Source of the DNA: Nitrospiria bacterium
GTDB lineage: Bacteria; Nitrospirota; CAKKRA01; 9FT-COMBO-42-15
NCBI GenBank assembly: GCA_919903585.1
Contig: CAKKST010000204.1
Location: 1-7,547 of the forward strand
Direction of reading: 5' to 3'
DNA length: 7,547 nucleotides
This document shows positions 1 through 6,240 of the stretch, one piece after another (position 1 is the first letter of the stretch; every line of letters begins with the position of its first letter). Under the pieces are notes generated by a model. It was not told the DNA's origin. It was given only the letters and a program-made list of their open reading frames with translations, and did not search any database. The position numbers were made by a program, and so were the translations under genes.

Positions 1-293
1 TTGCCCGCCAACTTCGTAACTATTGTCTGCTGAGAGACATGGCAGTCACTGCATACTGCCCAGTTTCTATGGGCAGAATGCGACCAGTTTCTGTACTCCT
101 GTATCATTGTATGGCACATAATACAGAACTCAGGTTTATCATTCATAATAGAAGAGCCCTTTAGTGTGAGTGGTAAAAGGGGGATAAATAGGACAGCCAC
201 AAAACCGATTACAAGAAATATCTTATAAGGTCTTCTTAGGGCATCCTTTTGTATTAAGCCGCGAGGGGTAATTTTAAACTTTATCTTTTTCAC
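1..293 (-). CDS. nrfH: NapC/NrfH-family membrane-anchored multihaem cytochrome c, N-terminal part (3' end outside window)
   Basis: The first 97 codons of a gene that continues past the left edge. A basic N-terminus (MKKIKFKITPRG) leads into one hydrophobic segment at about residues 24-44 (IFLVIGFVAVLFIPLLPLTL), an uncleaved signal anchor placing the rest in the periplasm. Two haem-binding motifs follow: CIMCH (57-61, then TM, matching the family's CxxCHxM first-haem pattern) and CSDCH (81-85). The spacing and the SHSAHRNWAVCSDCHV stretch are typical of NapC/NrfH proteins, which pass electrons from the quinol pool to a periplasmic reductase. Four haems would be expected in the whole protein. 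The GTG start is set by AGGAGG at 305-300, 6 nt upstream. It has its own sigma-54 promoter that is a copy of the nirB one, which favours NrfH (partner of nitrite reductase NrfA) over NapC or CymA. The subfamily is inferred, since nrfA is not visible. Confidence 0.8.
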   Translation of the reverse strand, partial: MKKIKFKITPRGLIQKDALRRPYKIFLVIGFVAVLFIPLLPLTLKGSSIMNDKPEFCIMCHTMIQEYRNWSHSAHRNWAVCSDCHVSQQTIVTKLAG

Positions 294-320
294 AAACTTC
301 CTCCTGAGATTTTTAAAATA

Positions 321-346
321 TAAAAACCCCCGTCTCTCTTAGGGGG
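321..346 (-). other. Terminator-like hairpin in the nrfH leader
   Basis: On the transcribed strand CCCCC (346-342), a 10-nt loop and GGGGG (331-327) are followed at once by TTTTTA. The stem is only 5 bp but all G:C. It lies inside the predicted 5' leader, between the sigma-54 promoter and the start codon, so it could act as an attenuator. It could equally be a decayed copy of the GC-rich repeats seen elsewhere in the window. A similar, longer structure occupies the same place in the nirB leader. Confidence 0.4.
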
Positions 347-382
347 AGGAGGGAAGGGCGGGAGGTTTATGGATACTTAAAC

Positions 383-398
383 AGCAATAACCGTGCCA
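383..398 (-). promoter_or_regulatory. Sigma-54 (-24/-12) promoter of the nrfH-like gene
   Basis: Minus strand reads TGGCACGGTTATTGCT, matching the RpoN consensus TGGCACG-N4-TTGCW with GG and GC separated by exactly 10 nt. Transcription would start near 372, giving a leader of roughly 80 nt before the GTG at 293. The enhancer cluster at 527-578 lies at a suitable distance upstream. Confidence 0.88.
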
Positions 399-410
399 GT
401 TAAAATGAAT

Positions 411-418
411 TTGATCAA
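411..418. promoter_or_regulatory. Conserved TTGATCAA box upstream of sigma-54 promoter (copy 1)
   Basis: A perfect 8-bp palindrome, 12 bp upstream of the -24 element. The identical box is at the identical distance upstream of the nirB promoter (3395-3402). It lacks the 4-bp spacer of an FNR/CRP site and does not match the IHF consensus well, so the binding factor is unknown. Confidence 0.4.
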
Positions 419-526
419 TCCTGACTGATTGGCAATCTAACCTCTTAATTTTTCAAGACTTTTAGGTTGGATGAGAGAAGATACCGTTGTGGATGATTCA
501 GTAAAATAAAACCTGTATGTAATGCA

Positions 527-578
527 TTTTTGTATCATTTCCTACAAAAAGGTAGGAGAACCTTGAAACATTTTTGTA
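527..578. promoter_or_regulatory. Enhancer (UAS) cluster for a NifA-like activator, upstream of the nrfH-like gene
   Basis: TTTTTGTA (527-534), 8 bp, then TACAAAAA (543-550) form a 24-bp palindrome. It contains TGT-N10-ACA (531-546), the classical NifA upstream activator sequence. A third half-site, TTTTTGTA, follows at 571-578 after 20 bp. An overlapping palindrome, CCTAC-N6-GTAGG, spans 541-556. The main palindrome is centred about 142 bp upstream of the -24 GG, a normal distance for a sigma-54 enhancer acting by looping. All elements and spacings recur upstream of nirB. The activator encoded at 3601-5160 is the likely ligand (inference). Confidence 0.75.
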
Positions 579-656
579 GGCATTGCATATTTATAGGTTC
601 CTCTTTAATATTCATCTCCTTATGACACCTCACAGATAACTTTTGGATCAATGTTA

Positions 657-3137
657 CTAAGGTCTAATATCTACAAGATACTCCTTATCATAAAACTGCT
701 CACTATTACTATCAGCCCATGGATCCCTGTAGGCTGCCACAGCCTGATTAATACGCTCCCTGAACTGTTCTACAATACCTAATTTATCTTTAACAATAAC
801 ATCGCGTATGTGATCTATTCCTATTCTTTCAATAAAATGACTGGTACGCTCCAGCCATCTCGCATTCTCACGATAATACTGAATAAATAAACCTGTAAGG
901 TCAAGCGCCTCCTCTTTAGTCTTAACCACAGAAAGAAGTTCTGCAACCCTTACCTTGATTCCTCCGTTGCCTCCCACATAAACCTCCCACCCTGTCTGTA
1001 TCCCCACTACGCCGATATCCTTAATTCCGGACTCAGCACAGTTTCTTGGACAGCCTGAGACAGCCATCTTGATCTTGGCTGGACACGGAATCCCCTGATA
1101 TCGCTGCTCCATCTCTATCCCCAATGCTATAGAATCCTGAACCCCAAAGCGGCAGAATGTGTCGCCTACACAGGTCTTACAGGTGCGCACTGCCTTACTA
1201 TATGCATGACCCGAGGGCAATCCAATATCTGACCAGACCGATGAAAGCTGTTCACCTTGTATTCCTATTAGATCAATTCGCTGACCTCCTGTAATCTTTA
1301 CCATTGGCACGTTGTATTTATCTGCAGCATCTGCTATACGCCGAAGCTGTTCAGGGGTTGTCACGCCGCCATAGATGCGGGGAACTACAGAAAAGGTGCC
1401 ATCCTTCTGAATATTGGCATGAAATCGGTCATCAACAAAACACGCGTCATCCTCATATTCATAATCATTTAGATAAAGTTCTGAAAGCATATAATTTAGG
1501 CCAGGCTTGCAGGCATCGCATCCTATACCATTCCCAAGGGCATTGAGTATAGCACTGACTGATTTAAGGCCTTGGGTGATGACCTCTTTTTTAATATCTT
1601 CCCATGTCATTGGAAGGCACTTACAAAATAATTGCAGGCCTTCCTGCCTGATATATTCCCCTCCCAGTGTCTCTTGTAATATCTGATCAATCAAAGGGGC
1701 GCATCCTTTGCAGGAGGTGCATGCCTTTGTTTTTTCAGAAACCTCCTCTTTACTTGTCAGGCCGTATTCCTCTATGGCCCTGACAATGGCGCCCTTGCTT
1801 ACACCCATACAGCCGCAGATAGTAGCGCTGTCAGGCATTGAGGCTACAGAGGTAATAGCGCCGGGCTGGCCGGTCAGCAAATATTTTCTATGAAGGGTGA
1901 TGTCCTCCCGATTTCTTATATATTCATAAAAACGATTATACTCATCCAGATCTCCAAGAAGAATAGCCCCAACTACCCTCCCTCCCTGAATTACTGCCTT
2001 CTTGTATAGCGAAGCCCCCGGATCGCTATAAACCAGCGCCTCGGACCCTGCGCTCTCTTCATAAAAATTTCCTATAGAGGCCAATGGGATGCCCGCAACC
2101 TTGAGTTTAGTCGCTACTACTGAACCCTCATAGCGAAGCGTGGAATTTCCGGCAATCGCATCTGCAGCCACCTTTGCCTGCTCCATCAAAGGCGCTACAA
2201 TCCCATAGACCTTTCCACGATGCTCTGCACATTCACCAACTGCATATATGTCAGGATTGCTGGTCTGCATATAATCATCCACAACAATCCCCTGATTCAC
2301 CTTAAGGCCGGCCTCTCTGGCCAATTCAACATTGGGGCGTATGCCTGTTGCAATCACAATCATATCTGCCTGATAGATCTTGCCATTAGTAAAGCGAAGG
2401 CCTTCAACGCGGCCATTGCCAATAACCTTCTCTGCGCAATGCCCCAGCAATACATTAATGCCGAGTTTATTAATCTCTTTTTTCAAAATCTCCGCTGCCG
2501 CAGCATCAAGCTGCATGTCCATGAGCCTATCCATTAAATGGGCAACAGCAACCTCTATCCCCTGAAGGGCGAGCCCCCGCGCTGCCTCAAGCCCCAGGAG
2601 CCCTCCACCAATTACAATTGCCTTTCTGCTATTCTTTGCCCAATTGAGCATGGCTTGGGTATCATCCAGATTTCTAAAGGTAAAAATACCGGGGGTCAGC
2701 TTGCCTCTGGTTTTTACCCCTTTAATCGGTGGGATAAAGGCATAGCTGCCTGCTGCTATAAGAAGCTTGTCAAAGGTATAAACATCACCGGCATCTGTGA
2801 TTATTATCTTTTCTTTTGGTTTGACACTGTTCACAGATACGCCGAGGTGAAGGTCAATTTCATTTTTCTTATACCACTCAGGGGTATTAAGTATAATTTC
2901 TTCAACCTTTGCATCACCAGAGAGAACAGATGAAAGGAGAACCCGATTGTAATTAACATGGGCCTCAGACCCGAAGATTGTAACCTGCATATCCTTTTTC
3001 AGCGTCCTGAGATGCTCCACAGCGGCAACACCTGCCATACCGTTCCCAATAACTACAAGACGCCCGCCATCTTTTACAATATCCTTCTTTTGTTTCTTTG
3101 GTGGCCTGTATGCTTTTTTCATTTTATTTAAAGTCAT
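657..3137 (-). CDS. nirB: NirB, siroheme nitrite reductase large subunit (cytoplasmic, NADH-dependent type)
   Basis: 826 aa, about the usual length for NirB, which reduces nitrite to ammonium with NAD(P)H through FAD, Fe-S clusters and siroheme. Domains in order (numbered from the ATG at 3137): FAD-binding VVIGNGMAG (29-37); NAD-binding VIGGGLLGLEAA (175-186); a first BFD-type [2Fe-2S] domain with CGC (441-443) and CTSCKGC (473-479); a second BFD-like segment with CKC (505-507) and CDAC (540-543); a ferredoxin-like half-domain (about 587-626); and the siroheme/[4Fe-4S] domain with C-x5-C (656, 662) and C-x3-C (696, 700; SGCPRNC). All redox motifs look intact. The ATG is chosen because AAGGA lies 9 nt upstream; in-frame TTG codons at 3140 and 3143 are alternatives. 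No nirD follows. A sigma-54 promoter at 3382-3367 and a MITE-like insertion at 3153-3283 lie upstream. Confidence 0.95.
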   Translation of the reverse strand: MTLNKMKKAYRPPKKQKKDIVKDGGRLVVIGNGMAGVAAVEHLRTLKKDMQVTIFGSEAHVNYNRVLLSSVLSGDAKVEEIILNTPEWYKKNEIDLHLGVSVNSVKPKEKIIITDAGDVYTFDKLLIAAGSYAFIPPIKGVKTRGKLTPGIFTFRNLDDTQAMLNWAKNSRKAIVIGGGLLGLEAARGLALQGIEVAVAHLMDRLMDMQLDAAAAEILKKEINKLGINVLLGHCAEKVIGNGRVEGLRFTNGKIYQADMIVIATGIRPNVELAREAGLKVNQGIVVDDYMQTSNPDIYAVGECAEHRGKVYGIVAPLMEQAKVAADAIAGNSTLRYEGSVVATKLKVAGIPLASIGNFYEESAGSEALVYSDPGASLYKKAVIQGGRVVGAILLGDLDEYNRFYEYIRNREDITLHRKYLLTGQPGAITSVASMPDSATICGCMGVSKGAIVRAIEEYGLTSKEEVSEKTKACTSCKGCAPLIDQILQETLGGEYIRQEGLQLFCKCLPMTWEDIKKEVITQGLKSVSAILNALGNGIGCDACKPGLNYMLSELYLNDYEYEDDACFVDDRFHANIQKDGTFSVVPRIYGGVTTPEQLRRIADAADKYNVPMVKITGGQRIDLIGIQGEQLSSVWSDIGLPSGHAYSKAVRTCKTCVGDTFCRFGVQDSIALGIEMEQRYQGIPCPAKIKMAVSGCPRNCAESGIKDIGVVGIQTGWEVYVGGNGGIKVRVAELLSVVKTKEEALDLTGLFIQYYRENARWLERTSHFIERIGIDHIRDVIVKDKLGIVEQFRERINQAVAAYRDPWADSNSEQFYDKEYLVDIRP

Positions 3138-3152
3138 CAACAATAATCCTTC

Positions 3153-3283
3153 GAGGCTCTTGCAAAACTGTTTGTCATCCCCGAATGCTTTTATCGGGGA
3201 TATGGTTTTTCAAGCACTTAGAACCAGATTCCCGCTCAGAAACTCTGCGGGAATGACAGAATTGGGACTTTTGCAAGAGCCTC
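3153..3283. mobile_element. 131-bp MITE-like element in the nirB leader
   Basis: Perfect 15-bp terminal inverted repeats, GAGGCTCTTGCAAAA (3153-3167) and its complement (3269-3283), enclose a non-coding core. Direct CTTC copies at 3149-3152 and 3284-3287 could be a 4-bp target duplication. Inside are two hairpins: ATCCCCGA/TCGGGGAT (3177-3184, 3194-3201) and ATTCCCGC/GCGGGAAT (3228-3235, 3247-3254). The segments GTCATCCCCG (3174-3183) and CGGGAATGAC (3248-3257) also pair with one mismatch, so the whole element can fold on itself. It has no transposase, so it would be non-autonomous. It separates the sigma-54 promoter from nirB, and the left CTTC is part of the nirB Shine-Dalgarno sequence. 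Confidence 0.8.
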
Positions 3284-3298
3284 CTTCATTAAAAAATA

Positions 3299-3353
3299 AA
3301 AATCCCTCCCCCCCTTTTGTGTGGGAGGAGAGAGGTAAGGAATGAGGGATTTT
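3299..3353 (-). other. Palindromic, terminator-like structure in the nirB leader
   Basis: Outer arms AAAATCCCTC (3299-3308) and GAGGGATTTT (3344-3353) are a perfect 10-bp inverted repeat. Inside, on the transcribed strand, CTCCTCCC can pair with a run of G ending in GAG (one G:U pair), followed by GGATTTTTATTTTTT. A GC-rich stem followed by a T-run resembles an intrinsic terminator, but it sits between promoter and gene. It may be an attenuator, or one of the GC-rich palindromic repeats also found at 6775-6875. Confidence 0.5.
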
Positions 3354-3366
3354 ATGAATATCAAAT

Positions 3367-3382
3367 GGCAATAATCGTGCCA
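3367..3382 (-). promoter_or_regulatory. Sigma-54 (-24/-12) promoter of nirB
   Basis: Minus strand reads TGGCACGATTATTGCC, which matches the RpoN consensus TGGCACG-N4-TTGC, with GG-N10-GC spacing. Transcription would start near 3356, giving a leader of about 220 nt that includes the MITE. The nrfH-like promoter at 383-398 differs at only 2 of these 16 positions. Confidence 0.88.
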
Positions 3383-3394
3383 ATTGAAATGGGT

Positions 3395-3402
3395 TTGATC
3401 AA
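3395..3402. promoter_or_regulatory. Conserved TTGATCAA box upstream of sigma-54 promoter (copy 2)
   Basis: The same palindrome as at 411-418, again 12 bp upstream of the -24 element. The bases between it and the promoter differ between the copies while the box itself is identical. No factor can be named from the sequence. Confidence 0.4.
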
Positions 3403-3509
3403 TCATGACTGGATAGTAAGCTAACCAGCTGATTCTTCAAGGTTTTTTAGTAAATGGTAAAGGGTATTATTGAAGGTGGTTTAGCAAAACAAAACCTACA
3501 TACAATGCA

Positions 3510-3561
3510 TTTTTGTATTATTCCCTACAAAAAGGTAGGAATATTTTAGAACATTTTTGTA
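3510..3561. promoter_or_regulatory. Enhancer (UAS) cluster for a NifA-like activator, upstream of nirB
   Basis: TTTTTGTA (3510-3517), 8 bp, TACAAAAA (3526-3533), then 20 bp and a third TTTTTGTA (3554-3561). The palindrome includes TGT-N10-ACA, and CCTAC-N6-GTAGG (3524-3539) overlaps it. Its centre is about 141 bp from the -24 GG. The 8-bp spacer differs from the other copy at two positions, and most of the 20-bp spacer differs, yet both lengths are kept. The cluster begins 40 bp past the end of the activator gene. Confidence 0.75.
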
Positions 3562-3600
3562 GAAAAAATAAGGGTGCATATTTAGTGTATGGTAGTATAA

Positions 3601-5160
3601 TCAGAGTGCAATATTATATTTCTTTAATTTGTAACCAAGCTGTCTTGGCGTGATACCAAGCATCCTTGCAGCCCTTGCCTGTATCCCGCCGCACATCTTC
3701 AATACCTCTGATATCCTCTGCTTCTCCAGCCCTTCAACAGACCTTGTTAAGGAACTATTGATAGCAACAGCCTCATCACCTGTTTTTAATGAGGATAACA
3801 CATTCGTCTTTGGCAACAATATATCCTCTGTCTGCAACAGATTCTTGTCCGACATAATAACCACGCGCTCTATATAATTTTCAAGCTCCCTCACATTGCC
3901 GGGCCAGAGGTATTCCATTAACCTTGTAATGGCCGATGGGGACAACTTAATCTTTTTATTATTCTCCTTATTGAACCGCTTCAAAAAGTAATCTAACAGA
4001 AGGGGGATATCTTCACGTCTCTCTCTTAAAGAAGGCATAAATACGGGAACAACATTCAGCCTGTAGTATAAATCCTCCCTGAATTCCCCATTTTTTACTG
4101 CCTCTTCAAGGTTTTTATTTGTTGCAGCAATTATCCTTATATTAACACTGATTGTCTTTGTCCCGCCGAGGCGCTCAAATCTCCTATCCTGCAGGACACG
4201 AAGCAACTTTATCTGTGTCTGAGGTGAGATGTCTCCAATCTCGTCTAAAAAGATCGTACCTCCATTTGCAAGCTCAAATCTGCCGATCCTCACCTGTATC
4301 GCCCCTGTAAAGGCGCCCTTCTCATGGCCAAAAAGCTCGCTTTCAAGGAGTGCATCAGGCAGGGCGCCGCAATTGACCTTTATAAAGGGTTTATCTGCCC
4401 TGTGGCTATTATAATGTACTGCCCTCGCAATAAGCTCCTTTCCCGTACCGCTCTCTCCTCTCAGCAGGACTGTGGCATTGCTCTGGCTCACCCTCTCTAC
4501 TGCATCATATACTGCCTGCATCTTATCACTGCTGCCAACTACATTTTCAAGCCTGTATTTTGTCTTCAGCTCCTTTTTAAGATGTATGTTCTCATCAATT
4601 AGCTCCTGCCTCTCCTTTTCAATCATCTGATTCAGTTTTATTGCCTGGCCTGCAAGTGAGGCAATGATGGTTAACAACCTTACATCCTCTTCAAAAGAGA
4701 CATCCTTTGCAAAGAGCTTGTCCACGCTTAAGACGCCCACAACATCATTATGAACCTTTACAGGGACGCATATAAAAGAGATATTGCTCTTTTTAATATC
4801 ACCCCTCGCCTTTGTCCTGTTGAGAAACCTCGGTTCTTTACCAATATCAGGGACTATTATAGGCTCTCCAGTCTCCACCACCTTGCCTGTAATACCCTCG
4901 CCAATCTTATACAGGCCTCTCTCCTTTTCCTCCCCTGTAAGCCCATGGGCAACCTCAATCTTTAATTCCTTTGTATCCTTATCAAGAACCGTAAGCGTCC
5001 CCCTGTTCATGCCCATGTTATTTGCAAGAATATCCATTATAGAGTTCAGCATCTCTTCAAGGTTTAAAGACGAGCCGAGCCTCTTTGAAATTTCATAAAG
5101 AGTTGTAAGCTCTAATATCTTCTTGTTTAATGCGCTTATGGCGGTTGTCTCTTTACTCAC
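3601..5160 (-). CDS. NifA-like sigma-54-dependent transcriptional activator (GAF-AAA+-Fis HTH)
   Basis: 519 aa, a complete bacterial enhancer-binding protein. An N-terminal GAF sensor domain (about 17-175) is joined by a charged linker (180-200) to the AAA+ domain (about 205-430). That domain has Walker A GESGTGKE (235-242), the sigma-54-contacting GAFTGA loop (282-287), Walker B TIFLDEIG (302-309), an arginine-finger region REDLYYRLN (361-369) and WPGNVRELE (419-427). The C-terminal helix-turn-helix (about 488-515, GGIQARAARMLGITPRQLGY) closely resembles that of NifA, which binds TGT-N10-ACA. There is no receiver domain, so it probably senses a small ligand through GAF. The Cys motif of redox-sensitive alphaproteobacterial NifA is absent from the linker. 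GTG is the only sensible start, because an in-frame TAG (the aroB stop) lies just upstream; no good ribosome site is seen, suggesting translational coupling to aroB. It probably controls nirB and the nrfH-like gene, but could also have targets elsewhere. Confidence 0.9.
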   Translation of the reverse strand: MSKETTAISALNKKILELTTLYEISKRLGSSLNLEEMLNSIMDILANNMGMNRGTLTVLDKDTKELKIEVAHGLTGEEKERGLYKIGEGITGKVVETGEPIIVPDIGKEPRFLNRTKARGDIKKSNISFICVPVKVHNDVVGVLSVDKLFAKDVSFEEDVRLLTIIASLAGQAIKLNQMIEKERQELIDENIHLKKELKTKYRLENVVGSSDKMQAVYDAVERVSQSNATVLLRGESGTGKELIARAVHYNSHRADKPFIKVNCGALPDALLESELFGHEKGAFTGAIQVRIGRFELANGGTIFLDEIGDISPQTQIKLLRVLQDRRFERLGGTKTISVNIRIIAATNKNLEEAVKNGEFREDLYYRLNVVPVFMPSLRERREDIPLLLDYFLKRFNKENNKKIKLSPSAITRLMEYLWPGNVRELENYIERVVIMSDKNLLQTEDILLPKTNVLSSLKTGDEAVAINSSLTRSVEGLEKQRISEVLKMCGGIQARAARMLGITPRQLGYKLKKYNIAL

Positions 5161-5166
5161 GGTAAT

Positions 5167-6240
5167 CTAAAAAATCCCCTTAATATCTTCAATCTTCCAG
5201 TCTGCACAGACAGACATCTTACCAATCCTTTCAGGCAGTATAAACCTTATCTTCCCCCTTGAGACCTTTTTGTCATGCTGCATTATTTTTACTGCCTCCT
5301 TAATCCTTAGTCCCGGCATCTCTGTGGGAAGGCCGATCCTATTCAGCAGGTCATTTATCCTTTTATATACATCATAATGGCATAAATTTAGATGAACTGC
5401 AAGTTTTGCTGCAAGCGCCATACCAATTGCCACTGCCTCTCCATGTTTAAATTTTTTATATCCTGTTATAGTCTCTATTGCATGACCAAAGGTATGGCCA
5501 AAATTCAATAGTGCCCTCCTGCCGCTGACCTCCCTTTCATCCTCTTCTACAATCCCAGCCTTGATTTCGCATGACCTTTTAATTATATATAAAAGATTAT
5601 CCGTTTTCTGAGAAAGAATATCATTCAAATTTTCCTCAAGATAACTAAATAAGCCTTCATCAGCTATAACGCCATATTTAACCACCTCTGCCATGCCTGC
5701 AATGAATTCACGCCTCGGCAGTGTATGCAGTGTATCAATATCTATCAATACCAGTCCCGGCTGATAAAAGGCGCCAATGAGGTTCTTGCCCTTTTTGTGG
5801 TCAACCCCTGTTTTTCCGCCGACACTGCTGTCAACATGGGCAAGTAGGGTTGTGGGAACCTGAATGTATGGAATACCCCTCAGATATGTGGCTGCTGCAA
5901 AGCCTGTTATATCGCCAATAACCCCGCCGCCGAGGGCGATCAGCGCCGAGCTGCGTTCAAATTTAAGAGAAATAAGCTTATCATAAATATCTGAGACTGT
6001 TTTAAGGGTCTTATATCTCTCCCCATCTGGTATGGTAATGATAAAGGGCATAAAACCAACATTCTTTAGTGAAGCGCTTATCTTACTGCCAAAAAATTTC
6101 CTGACTATTGGATTTGTTACCACCCCAATCTTTCCCTTAAGACCGATCACAGAGAGGCGATTCCCAATATCCTTCAAACAATCTCGGCATATAATAATAT
6201 CATAGCTCCTGTCGCCTAAGGCAACCTTAATTCCTTCCAA
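5167..6240 (-). CDS. aroB: 3-dehydroquinate synthase AroB
   Basis: 357 aa, full length. It converts DAHP to 3-dehydroquinate, the second step of the shikimate pathway, using NAD+ and a divalent metal in the cytoplasm. Visible signatures are the nucleotide-binding GGGVIGD (104-110), the substrate-site block HVDSSVGGKTGVDHKKGKN (135-153), and the metal ligands E185 (in AEVVKYG), H249 (in NFGHTFGHA) and H266 (in HGEAVAIGM). The start is TTG: AAAGGAG sits 7 nt upstream, within the end of aroK, and the two genes overlap by 14 nt, so they are co-transcribed and probably coupled. The sigma-54 activator gene begins 6 nt after the stop. Confidence 0.97.
   Translation of the reverse strand: MEGIKVALGDRSYDIIICRDCLKDIGNRLSVIGLKGKIGVVTNPIVRKFFGSKISASLKNVGFMPFIITIPDGERYKTLKTVSDIYDKLISLKFERSSALIALGGGVIGDITGFAAATYLRGIPYIQVPTTLLAHVDSSVGGKTGVDHKKGKNLIGAFYQPGLVLIDIDTLHTLPRREFIAGMAEVVKYGVIADEGLFSYLEENLNDILSQKTDNLLYIIKRSCEIKAGIVEEDEREVSGRRALLNFGHTFGHAIETITGYKKFKHGEAVAIGMALAAKLAVHLNLCHYDVYKRINDLLNRIGLPTEMPGLRIKEAVKIMQHDKKVSRGKIRFILPERIGKMSVCADWKIEDIKGIF

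Larger units (their letters stand above)
311..593 (-). repeat. Duplicated control region, copy 1 (upstream of the nrfH-like gene)
   Basis: This fills most of the 363-bp gene-free stretch between nirB and the cytochrome gene. It aligns by eye along its whole length with 3288-3584 upstream of nirB (minus the MITE there). Shared blocks in the same order are the TGCATATTTA edge, the triple TTTTTGTA cluster, AATGCAT, an AAAACCT block, TTGATCAA, the TGGCACG-N4-TTGC promoter, and the C-rich/G-rich leader hairpin with T-tract. The bases between the blocks have diverged, so selection appears to hold the blocks. I see no small coding gene here. Confidence 0.85.
3288..3584 (-). repeat. Duplicated control region, copy 2 (upstream of nirB)
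   Basis: Together with the MITE next to it, this makes up the 463-bp gene-free stretch between the activator gene and nirB. It carries the same ordered blocks as 311-593: the triple TTTTTGTA cluster, AATGCAT, AAAACCT, TTGATCAA, the sigma-54 promoter and the G/C-rich leader hairpin. One 8-nt length difference lies just outside the outermost half-site. The copy begins only 17 bp after the activator's stop codon. I see no small coding gene here. Confidence 0.85.

Noticed and set aside
411..418. TTGATCAA as an FNR or Dnr/NnrR site.
   Set aside because: Those sites need a 4-bp spacer between TTGAT and ATCAA; here the half-sites are fused.
1304..2933. Several open frames on the plus strand within nirB, such as 1304-1546, 2220-2537 and 2538-2933.
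   Set aside because: They lie antisense to a full-length, motif-complete nirB, and their predicted proteins show no recognisable domain.
3153..3283. The repeat structure as a CRISPR unit or tRNA-like gene.
   Set aside because: There is a single inverted structure with no direct repeat array and no tRNA arms. Terminal inverted repeats fit a MITE.
3160..3345. A 61-codon plus-strand frame over the MITE and leader hairpin.
   Set aside because: It consists of repeat sequence translated by chance and has no ribosome site.
3366..3382. A plus-strand sigma-54 promoter at the nirB promoter, since TGGCA-N7-TGCCA is symmetric and GG-N10-GC also fits on the plus strand.
   Set aside because: On the plus strand the -12 half reads GTGCC instead of TTGC and the -24 half lacks the CAC. 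Downstream on that strand lies the 3' end of the convergent activator gene, with no plus-strand gene to drive.
3510..3561. Hairpin CTACAAAAA/TTTTTGTAG just past the activator stop, as that gene's terminator.
   Set aside because: The stems are AT-rich, there is no T-run after them, and the same sequence sits upstream of the nrfH-like gene at the same distance from a sigma-54 promoter. An enhancer explains it better.
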